64,000 bases of DNA from Armatimonas rosea. Its GTDB lineage: Bacteria > Armatimonadota > Armatimonadia > Armatimonadales > Armatimonadaceae. The position numbers and the translations under genes were made by a program. Shown here one piece after another: positions 57,443 through 64,000 of this stretch. The DNA lies in assembly GCF_014202505.1 (NCBI RefSeq), contig NZ_JACHGW010000003.1, positions 620,001 to 684,000 on the forward strand, read 5' to 3'. Numbering within the stretch: the stretch's first letter is position 1; the number at the start of each line of letters is the position of its first letter. The notes below the pieces were generated by a model, which had not been told where the DNA came from, made no database searches, and was given only the letters and a program-made list of their open reading frames with translations.

Positions 57443-59917
57443 ATGCTCGTCCCCTTTTGCCTTATGGTGGCACAGCAGGCAGCACCGCCGCAGAGCCTCG
57501 CGGCGCAGTGGGAGCGCCTCTACTGGAGTGTCGAGGCGCGTGGGCCACTGATTGCGGTGGGGACCGACACACTTTTGGAGCAACCTAGCCTGCCCGAGCT
57601 TCCTGCGGGACCGCTCAACGCAGCGGATCTCGTGGCGCGCTACGACGCGACCCTGGCCCGCTGTGGGGGCGTGACTGCGGTGGCAACCCGGACGATGCGC
57701 CTCTACGACCCGCCGCGTAACCCCACCGCGCTCGCGGAGAAGCTGCGCGACATCAACCCGGAGGCGTACTGGGTGCTCCTGCTCGCCTCGCTGAGCACGG
57801 GCCAGTGGCAAGAGCTGACCTCGGAGGCGGGCCTCGCCCTCCGCACGCTCAGCCCCCGCCAGAGCCACTGGCTGGAGGGTGCTCTCCCCGCGAACCTCAG
57901 CTTCCGCACGCACCCCGGTGCTACCTTGGACCGGCGCACGTTCCGGCTCCACCTCCACCGGCAGCTAGAGATCCATGTCTTGGGCAGCGATGGCAAGGAC
58001 ACGGCGCTGCCGAGCGGCCTTGCGCCCGAGTCTTTTGAGACCTCACAGAGCCTTGCGCTCCAGGAGGCTGCCACCAGCGACGACGACCAGCTCTTGGGGA
58101 AGGTGCGTGTTCCGGGGAGGGAGAAGGCTAGCGCGCTCGATCCGGCGCAGCCCACTCTCCAGCCCCTGGTCGTGCTGGAGGGAGCCACGACCGTCGGGGC
58201 CTTGCTAACACGGATCGGGCGGGCCACCGGCCTGGAGCTCTACGCCGACCCGAGCGTGGCGGGGCGCACGGTGTGGAGCCGTGGGCGCTCCGCGAGGGCG
58301 GGGGATGTCCTACAGGCGCTCTGTCGTGGAGTGAATGGCTGCCTGCGGCAAGTCGGGCCCGCCTATCTATTGGTGGAGGACCTGCCGAGCGCGGCGGAGC
58401 GCCGGGAGCGTGCCAATGCCGAGTACCAGCGCGTGCTGGCACCCCAGGAGCAGGAGACCGGCCAGCTCTCCCCCCTCGCTGCAGGAGCGCGTCGCCGCCT
58501 GAGCCGTGAGCGAGCCCTGGAGCGCATCCCGCGCGGCCCCCAGGACGCTCCCGCCGCACTCTGGGAGCTCGCGGAGCACTTCGACACCGAGGGACGGGTT
58601 CCCTTTAGTCGGCTCACACCCGGGCTCCAGGCGGAGGTGCGGGCCTTACACGACCGCCAGCGCGCCGCGACGGCGCTGGAAGGTGGGGTGGAGCCTGTTG
58701 CACCCGTCGCGGCGACCGCCCAGCAGAGCCTTGTCTTGGAGCTGCGCCTTCCCGAGGGACAAGGAGTCGCGACAGTGGGCGAGCTCGATGCCGAGGCCCT
58801 TCGCCCCGACAGCGCTGAGCCCGAGCCCGTTGGCCCAGTTGTCGTGCCGGAGACTGTCGCCACCCGGGCCTGGCAGCTCGCCCTGCCCGAGACTCCCCAG
58901 GAACAAGACGCACTCTTTGCCCTGGCGAAGCGCCTGAAGGTCACGCAGCTACGGATTGCACTCTGGCCAGACCCCGCCCGCGAGACGCGCTTCGCGGCGC
59001 TGGCGGCGGCGGCGAAGGCGCAGAAGCTCGGGGTGGTTGCCGTGCTTTGCCCGCTCCAGGCCTTCGACCCCAGCACGCCCCGGGAGCGCAACGCCTTGGG
59101 ACTGACCCTCGCGGAGTGGACCGCACGCTTCGCTACCGACAACACTCCCTCCTGCCGGCTCGCGCGGAGCCTCGCACCGTGGGGCTTTGTGGTCCCCGAG
59201 GCGCTGGATACGTCCCGTTTTGTCGCGTTTGCCGCCCGGCTGTCCGCTCTGCCTGGTGTCGTAGGGATTGGCCTTGATGGTCTCAGCGCTCCCGGCACGC
59301 CCGATGCTGAGGTGGGGGACTGGGCACTCTGGATCGGGGGATTCGCGCCCGAGCGGCGGCTTGCGTTTCTCCGTGCCCACCAGGCCGACCCCGCCGATCT
59401 GATCCCCGCCTCGCCCTTTGACCTTGAGTCTGAGACCACGGAGCATCGTGAGCGACGAGCACTCTGGGAGGCGGAGCTACGCACACGCCGCGCCCTGGCG
59501 CTGACAGCCCTTCAAAAGGCACTTTTGGGGGCGAAACTGCCCGTCCCGCTCTCCGTACGGCTGGGAGATCTGGGTAAGGGGGGGAGCTGGCATGCCCTGC
59601 GTGCTCCGATCGTCCTGAAAAACGCCGTTCTGGATCCCAAGGACGACCTCGCACTGCGGCTTGTCGCCAATATCCATGTGGGGCTCTTGCACGTGAGCCT
59701 GCTCGCCTACGATGCCCGCGTCTCTGGCCTCGCCACTGACGACGCTGCCCTCAACGATCCCGATGCACAGCTTCGGTCCTGGCTAGACATCGAACTCCAG
59801 CCCGCCACTCGTCCCACCCCCGGCCACCCCGATCACTGGGATGGCTTCGTCCTGGACCTTGCGGATCGTCCTCTTGCGGATGCCCTGAATCTGCTTGAGA
59901 AGGCCTTCGCCGACTGA
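57443..59917 (+). CDS. Large protein with an STN-like domain and a TIM-barrel-like end
   Basis: 824 residues, not a family I recognise. It begins MLVPFCLMVAQQAAPPQ, a very short hydrophobic start that may be a signal. Around residues 245-310 a secretin/TonB STN-like module is visible (TTVGALLTRIGRATGLELYADPS, ARAGDVLQALCRGVNGCLRQVGPAYLLV). The last 340 residues alternate strands and helices (KRLKVTQLRIALWPD, KLGVVAVLCPLQAFD, LPGVVGIGLDGLS, LRLVANIHVGLLHVSLLAYDA), suggesting a degenerate glycoside-hydrolase-like barrel. The start is fixed by the leaderless promoter; a longer frame extends upstream. Confidence 0.65.
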   Translation: MLVPFCLMVAQQAAPPQSLAAQWERLYWSVEARGPLIAVGTDTLLEQPSLPELPAGPLNAADLVARYDATLARCGGVTAVATRTMRLYDPPRNPTALAEKLRDINPEAYWVLLLASLSTGQWQELTSEAGLALRTLSPRQSHWLEGALPANLSFRTHPGATLDRRTFRLHLHRQLEIHVLGSDGKDTALPSGLAPESFETSQSLALQEAATSDDDQLLGKVRVPGREKASALDPAQPTLQPLVVLEGATTVGALLTRIGRATGLELYADPSVAGRTVWSRGRSARAGDVLQALCRGVNGCLRQVGPAYLLVEDLPSAAERRERANAEYQRVLAPQEQETGQLSPLAAGARRRLSRERALERIPRGPQDAPAALWELAEHFDTEGRVPFSRLTPGLQAEVRALHDRQRAATALEGGVEPVAPVAATAQQSLVLELRLPEGQGVATVGELDAEALRPDSAEPEPVGPVVVPETVATRAWQLALPETPQEQDALFALAKRLKVTQLRIALWPDPARETRFAALAAAAKAQKLGVVAVLCPLQAFDPSTPRERNALGLTLAEWTARFATDNTPSCRLARSLAPWGFVVPEALDTSRFVAFAARLSALPGVVGIGLDGLSAPGTPDAEVGDWALWIGGFAPERRLAFLRAHQADPADLIPASPFDLESETTEHRERRALWEAELRTRRALALTALQKALLGAKLPVPLSVRLGDLGKGGSWHALRAPIVLKNAVLDPKDDLALRLVANIHVGLLHVSLLAYDARVSGLATDDAALNDPDAQLRSWLDIELQPATRPTPGHPDHWDGFVLDLADRPLADALNLLEKAFAD

Positions 59918-60012
59918 TTCGAGCACTCTTACAAAAGGCAAATTTATCGCTTTGGGCAGGAATTCGATTTACGGATGTGGAAAGGTTTTTTACCTCAGGA
60001 GGAATTTTTTGT

Positions 60013-61320
60013 ATGTCTCAAAATAGACGAGAATTTTTGGTAGGAGCGGCGGCGCTCGGGATGGGAATGACCTTTGCGGAGAAGGCGCTCGCAAAGCAGG
60101 GTGGCCGGGTCAAGTTTGCCTGTATCGGGGTTGGTGGTAAGGGCGATAGTGACACCGCCGATGCGGCGCGCTTTGGCGATGTCGTGGCGATCTGTGATGT
60201 CGATGAGAACACGGTCGCGAAGGCACTTAAGAAGTACCCCAATGCCAAGCCCTTTACCGACTGGCGCAAGTGTCTGAAGGCGATGGCCAAGGAAGTGGAT
60301 GCGGTGACAGTGACCGTTCCCGACCACATGCACGGCATTATCGCCGCCAATGCCATGCGGCTGGGCAAGCACACGTTCTGCCAGAAGCCGCTCTGCCGCA
60401 CGATCTACGAGGCCCGCCGCCTGGCCGAGATCGCGGTGGAGATGAATGTCCAGACCCAGATGGGCAACCAAGGAACGGCAGACTCCAAGCTCCGCAAGCA
60501 GGCCATGCAGGTCCGCGCGGGGATGATCGGTAAGGTCAGCGAGATCCATGTCTGGAGCAACCGCCCGATCTGGCCCCAGGGAATCGCACGACCTACCAAT
60601 GTCGCGACCCCGCCCTCGACCCTGAACTGGGACACCTGGCTGGGTGTCGCACCGGTTCGCCCCTATGTTCCTGGTGCCTACCACACCTTCAACTGGCGCG
60701 GCTGGTGGGACTTTGGCTCGGGCGCACAGGGCGACATGGGCTGCCACACGCTCAACATGCCCTTCATGGCGCTCGACCTGCGCGACCCGATCTCGATCCA
60801 GTCCGAGACTGCGCCCAACAACGGGGACTCGTTCCCCGCGTGGTCGATCACGACCTTTATGTTCGCCGCGACCTCGACCCGTGGCCCGATCAAGCTGGTC
60901 TGGTACGACGGCAACAAGCAGCCCCCGATGGACATCCTCATGGACGTGGTCGATGAGGACTGGAAGCTCCAGAGCTCCGGCTCGCTCCTGATCGGCGACA
61001 AGGGCAAGATCTATGTCCCCGGCGACTACGGCTCGGGTGGCCGTGTGGTCGGTGGTGTGGACCTCTCCAATGTCGGCTTTGAGGAGTCTCCAGGCCACTT
61101 CGCCGAGCTGGTGCGCGCCATCAAGGAAGGCAAGCCCGCCATGAGCAACTTCCCCGGCTACGCCGGTCCGCTCGCGGAGATGGTGCTTGCGGGGAACCTT
61201 GGCGTCCGCGCGGGTGGCAAGAAAGTCGAGTGGGACGCCCGCAAGATGAAGGCTACCAACATGCCGGAGCTGGATGCCTACATCAAGCCCAAGTACCGCA
61301 AGGGCTACGACTTGATCTAG
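60013..61320 (+). CDS. TAT-exported Gfo/Idh/MocA oxidoreductase
   Basis: 435 residues. A twin-arginine signal (NRREFLVGAAALGMGMTFAEKALA) leads to the Rossmann domain (VKFACIGVGGKGDSD, VTVTVPDHMHGIIAANAMRLGKHTFCQKPL, QKP replacing EKP) and the C-terminal domain with WWDFGSGAQGDMGCHTLNMPFMALDL. Exported cofactor-containing members oxidise sugars or glycosides outside the cytosol and often pair with DUF1080 hydrolases. The ATG at 60013 has a very strong ribosome site, AGGAGGA. A terminator follows at 61341. Confidence 0.94.
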   Translation: MSQNRREFLVGAAALGMGMTFAEKALAKQGGRVKFACIGVGGKGDSDTADAARFGDVVAICDVDENTVAKALKKYPNAKPFTDWRKCLKAMAKEVDAVTVTVPDHMHGIIAANAMRLGKHTFCQKPLCRTIYEARRLAEIAVEMNVQTQMGNQGTADSKLRKQAMQVRAGMIGKVSEIHVWSNRPIWPQGIARPTNVATPPSTLNWDTWLGVAPVRPYVPGAYHTFNWRGWWDFGSGAQGDMGCHTLNMPFMALDLRDPISIQSETAPNNGDSFPAWSITTFMFAATSTRGPIKLVWYDGNKQPPMDILMDVVDEDWKLQSSGSLLIGDKGKIYVPGDYGSGGRVVGGVDLSNVGFEESPGHFAELVRAIKEGKPAMSNFPGYAGPLAEMVLAGNLGVRAGGKKVEWDARKMKATNMPELDAYIKPKYRKGYDLI

Positions 61321-61340
61321 TGCGGGAGAACCGTGCCAAG

Positions 61341-61373
61341 AGCGAGGGGTGGTCACACCCCTCGCTTTCTTTA
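61341..61373 (+). terminator. Intrinsic terminator after the first TAT Gfo/Idh gene
   Basis: Perfect 11-bp stem (61341-61351 with 61356-61366), loop GTCA, followed by TTCTTT. Confidence 0.88.
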
Positions 61374-61380
61374 CATAATC

Positions 61381-61517
61381 CGCCCAATGGAATTGGGCGT
61401 CAGCAATGACGCAAGCGCCGCAAAGCCCGTTCCGGGCTACCGAACCAAGTTTCCAGCCCGGAACGGGCTTTGCGGCTGAGGGACGAAGCCACTGCAGACG
61501 CCGGTTTCCAACCGGCG
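61381..61517. repeat. Hairpin-capped intergenic element HCE-13
   Basis: Caps at 61382-61398 (stem GCCCAAT, loop GGA) and 61500-61516 (stem GCCGGTT, loop TCC). The inner 22-mers 61417-61438 and 61455-61476 are exact reverse complements and could form one long hairpin. The arm GCCACTGCAGAC (61488-61499) is shared with HCE-1 and HCE-9. Confidence 0.87.
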
Positions 61518-61536
61518 GCAGAAGGAACGATTTGTC

Positions 61537-62814
61537 ATGATGGACCGTCGTGGATTTCTCAAAGGGGTCGCCGCCGCAGGGACCTTTAGTATTGTCCCCG
61601 CCAGCGCACTGGGGCGCGGGGGCAGGCTCGCTCCCAGCAACCGCATCACGCTGGGGTGTATCGGGGTGGGAGGGCAGGGCAACTCGAACCTGGATGCCTT
61701 CCTCAACGAGGCCGACTGCCAGGTGGTGGCGGTCTGTGATGTCGATAAAGACCACCTGCGCGATACCAAGAACAAAGTAGATCGCCGCTACAACAACACC
61801 AGCTGCGCCGCCTACGGTGATTTTCGCGAGCTGATCGCCCGGAAAGATATCGACGCCATCTCGCTCTGCACGCCCGACCACTGGCACGCTGTCCCCGCGA
61901 TCCTGGCCGCGCAGTCGGGGAAGGATATCTTTGGCGAGAAACCCATCTCCCACTGCCTCATGGAGGGCCGCCAGATGGCCGATGCGGTCAAGAAGCACGG
62001 GCGCATCTGGCAGACGGGAAGCTGGCAGCGGTCCGTGAACAACTTCCGGGTGGCCTGTGAGCTCGTGCGTAACGGGCGCCTGGGCAAGGTGGTTCGGATT
62101 GAGGTCGGCCTGCCGACTGGGAGCCCCTGTGGCCCCGTGCAGTTCAAAGACGCCCCCCCCGCTCTCGACTACGATTTTTGGGTAGGACCGTCGCGCATGC
62201 TGCCCTACTGCGACCAGCGCACCCACTGGAACTGGCGCTGGCAGCTCGACTTTGGCGGCGGTCAGATGATGGACTGGATCGGGCACCACGCCGATATCGC
62301 CCACTGGGGGATGGACTGGGACACGACCGGCCCGCTCACCATCGAGGGCACCGGAAACTACCCCGACAAGGGAATCTGGGACGCGGCGACGACCTACCAC
62401 TTTATCTGCCAGTACGCCGGTGGAGTGGAGCTGCATGTCGCCAACGGCGGCAACGCGGGGATTCGTGGCGGCACCAAGTGGATCGGGGAGAACGGCAGCT
62501 GGATCTGGGTGGACCGTGGTGGCCTCGATGCCAGCCCCAAGAGCCTGCTCAGTGAGGTGGTCGGCCCGGACGAGAACCAGCTCTTCCGCAGCCCTGGGCA
62601 CCACCGCAACTTCCTGGACTGTGTCAAGTCCCGCAAGCAGACCCTCACCCCCGCCGAGACCGCCCACCGCTCCGCGTCCGTGGGACACCTGGGGCAGATC
62701 GCGATGCGCACGGGCCGCAAGCTCAAGTGGAACCCCGTGACCGAGCAGTTCGCCGACGATCCCATGGCGACTCGCCTGCTGACAACTCCGATGCGCGCTC
62801 CGTGGCATACGTAA
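61537..62814 (+). CDS. TAT-exported Gfo/Idh/MocA oxidoreductase, second copy
   Basis: 425 residues. TAT signal (DRRGFLKGVAAAGTFSIVPASALG), Rossmann motif TLGCIGVGGQGNSNLDAF, CTPDHWHAVPAILAAQSGKDIFGEKPISH with EKP intact, and the C-terminal catalytic region WQLDFGGGQMMDWIGHHADIAHWG with conserved Asp/His. Related to, but not a recent duplicate of, the preceding oxidoreductase. AAGGA precedes the ATG pair. The HEAT-repeat gene starts 17 bases after the stop, so the two are co-transcribed. Confidence 0.94.
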   Translation: MMDRRGFLKGVAAAGTFSIVPASALGRGGRLAPSNRITLGCIGVGGQGNSNLDAFLNEADCQVVAVCDVDKDHLRDTKNKVDRRYNNTSCAAYGDFRELIARKDIDAISLCTPDHWHAVPAILAAQSGKDIFGEKPISHCLMEGRQMADAVKKHGRIWQTGSWQRSVNNFRVACELVRNGRLGKVVRIEVGLPTGSPCGPVQFKDAPPALDYDFWVGPSRMLPYCDQRTHWNWRWQLDFGGGQMMDWIGHHADIAHWGMDWDTTGPLTIEGTGNYPDKGIWDAATTYHFICQYAGGVELHVANGGNAGIRGGTKWIGENGSWIWVDRGGLDASPKSLLSEVVGPDENQLFRSPGHHRNFLDCVKSRKQTLTPAETAHRSASVGHLGQIAMRTGRKLKWNPVTEQFADDPMATRLLTTPMRAPWHT

Positions 62815-62831
62815 GGAAGACAAGAGAACCC

Positions 62832-64000
62832 ATGCAATTTTTTCGTGGAGCCCTCCCGGCTCTCGCACTGGCGCTGACACTCGCGCCCGCCCATGCCCAA
62901 GACCCACTTGAAGCACTGCGGCGCTACGACTACCAAGACCGGAGCGCTCTGGACACGATCGCCAAGCAGATCGCTGCGGCGGGGAAAGACACCGCAAAGC
63001 TGGCCGCGCTGGAGACCGGGCTTGTCGCGGTTCTGGGCGACCCGCAAGCGACCGAGGGAGCGCGGCTGGAGGCCTGTACTTTCCTCTGCCGTATCGGAAC
63101 CGCCCGCTCCGTTCCCGCCGTGGCCCGGCTTCTCGCGAGTCCTGCGACCGCCAATATCGCCCGCCTCGCCCTAGAGCGCAACGCCGATCCGTCGGCGGGG
63201 GCGGCTCTCTTGGCGGCCTTGGGCTCGGCAAAGGGCCTGGCGCTGGTGGGGATCGTCAACTCCCTGGGAAACCGCGGCGATGTGTCCGCGGTACCACGCC
63301 TCAAGGGGCTCACGACCAGCTCGGAGCCCTTGGTCGCGGAGGCGGCGGTGACCGCACTGGGCAAGATCGGGGCAACCCCGTCCGTTGCAGCCCTCCGTGG
63401 CGTGAAGAACCCGGCGCTCCCGGTCTCGCAGGCGCTTCTGAGTGCGGCGGGGCGGCTTGCGGGAGCGGGGAAGCGCTCCGAGGCTCTCGCGGTCTACCAG
63501 AGCCTCCTGAGCCCTAGCCAGCCCGAGGTGGTGCGCTCCGGTGCGCTCACCGGGCTCGTGGCCGTGGGTGCCCCCAAGCTCGGCGAGCTCGCGCTGGGGC
63601 TGGCTAAGAGCGCGCCCGAGCCGCAGCTCCAGCGGGTCGCTGGGCGTGTGCTGGGCATGCAGCCCGATCCTGCGACTGTGAAGCTGGGAGCACGTGCGTT
63701 CTCGACACTGCCGACTCCTGCCCAGATCGCCCTGCTCACGGCCTGGGCAGATCGCCGGGAGAAGGCCGTGGCTCTGGTTGCGCTGGATGCCCTCAAGAGC
63801 GCCGACGCCGAGGTCCGTGTGGCGGCGATCCAGACCGCGGCGCGTGTGGCGGGTGTCGCCGCTGTCACGCCGCTTGCGACTCTCGCACAAGACGGGGAGC
63901 AGGCTGGCACTGCCCGCACGGCACTGGCCCGGATGGGCGGCCCTGGTGTGGAGGATACCCTACTACGCCTCGCCAGTACGGGCCCCGGAAAGATTTCTCC
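62832..64000 (+). CDS. Secreted HEAT-repeat protein (partial, cut by window end)
   Basis: The open frame starts at ATG 62832 and runs off the window after about 389 codons. A signal peptide (FFRGALPALALALTLAPAHA-QD) is followed by repeated helix pairs with the HEAT pattern (RLEACTFLCRIGTARSVPAVARLL, LVAEAAVTALGKIGATPSVAAL, VRVAAIQTAARVAGVAAVTPL). Such periplasmic HEAT proteins in Planctomycetota-like genomes often carry further domains (DUF1080, ThuA, membrane-bound dehydrogenase) beyond, which cannot be seen here. Downstream of the TAT oxidoreductase, in the same transcript. Confidence 0.85.
   Translation, partial: MQFFRGALPALALALTLAPAHAQDPLEALRRYDYQDRSALDTIAKQIAAAGKDTAKLAALETGLVAVLGDPQATEGARLEACTFLCRIGTARSVPAVARLLASPATANIARLALERNADPSAGAALLAALGSAKGLALVGIVNSLGNRGDVSAVPRLKGLTTSSEPLVAEAAVTALGKIGATPSVAALRGVKNPALPVSQALLSAAGRLAGAGKRSEALAVYQSLLSPSQPEVVRSGALTGLVAVGAPKLGELALGLAKSAPEPQLQRVAGRVLGMQPDPATVKLGARAFSTLPTPAQIALLTAWADRREKAVALVALDALKSADAEVRVAAIQTAARVAGVAAVTPLATLAQDGEQAGTARTALARMGGPGVEDTLLRLASTGPGKIS

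Noticed and set aside
2781-61517. Hairpins with GAAA-like loops considered as CRISPR repeats
   Set aside because: Copies are kilobases apart, stems differ, there are no regularly spaced spacers, and no cas genes are present.
59995-63231. Very long minus-strand open frame (1078 codons) opposite the two TAT oxidoreductase genes
   Set aside because: The plus strand encodes two clear Gfo/Idh proteins with signals and ribosome sites; the antisense frame has no recognisable domain and reads through an intergenic palindrome. It results from GC-rich codon usage.
1-64000. Search for tRNA, rRNA, prophage genes, transposases and integrases
   Set aside because: No tRNA T-loop or cloverleaf pattern, rRNA segment, or recombinase/transposase protein was seen on either strand, so none is reported.

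Overview
The window reads as a contiguous, GC-rich, gene-dense bacterial chromosome segment with about 66 protein genes. There is no tRNA, rRNA, CRISPR array, insertion sequence or prophage. The content suggests Armatimonadota or a relative with a planctomycete-like lifestyle: tandem DUF1080, TAT-exported Gfo/Idh oxidoreductases, a sulfatase, a GH29 fucosidase, a DUF6785 membrane protein, Uma2, HEAT-repeat proteins and a Ycf45-like R3H ATPase, beside ordinary housekeeping genes (frr, dxs, accB, hom, thrC, purF). This assignment is inference from gene content, not a database result.

Layout. 1-9.5 kb: frr, a GH42-like hydrolase, small orphans, a TIM-barrel sugar isomerase, dxs and a TolB-like lipoprotein. 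9.5-13.6 kb: a leader closely matching the NiCo (czcD) riboswitch core with a terminator, then a P1B-type metal ATPase, then a leaderless GH29 fucosidase. 13.6-21.4 kb: a TetR gene and a seven-gene efflux operon (DoxX, two LolA-like proteins, ABC permease, ABC ATPase, HlyD adaptor, TolC) with a recognisable promoter and operator. 21.5-27.4 kb: a seven-gene operon from AhpC to ADP-ribosylglycohydrolase. 27.7-36.2 kb: DUF6785, the ATP-grasp/R3H ATPase pair, double DUF1080, double redoxin. 36.2-39.2 kb: seven tandem, nearly overlapping genes for related four-helix membrane proteins. 39.2-43.4 kb: a sulfatase and three tandem genes that fuse a ribbon-helix-helix DNA-binding head to a degenerate histidine-kinase-like core. 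43.5-50.2 kb: esterase, propeller protein and the accB-hom-thrC operon with three small riders. 50.2-56.4 kb: a two-epimerase plus glycosyltransferase cassette, purF-walJ-like pair, and a response regulator without its phosphoacceptor Asp. 56.4-64 kb: three Gfo/Idh oxidoreductases, a large STN-like protein and a HEAT-repeat protein cut by the window edge.

Two genome-wide habits stand out. First, at least 12 operon-head genes have a -10 hexamer ending only 5-7 nt before the start codon, so they are probably translated from leaderless mRNAs; this also fixes several starts. Second, 13 intergenic spots carry palindromic elements bounded by short hairpins whose stems differ between loci while stem length and a tri-nucleotide loop (GAA/GGA or TTC/TCC) are kept; some pairs share internal sequence, once in inverted orientation.

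The best candidates for an undescribed system are the RHH-kinase-like triad (40589-43398), the seven-gene membrane array (36194-39211) and the hairpin-capped intergenic elements.
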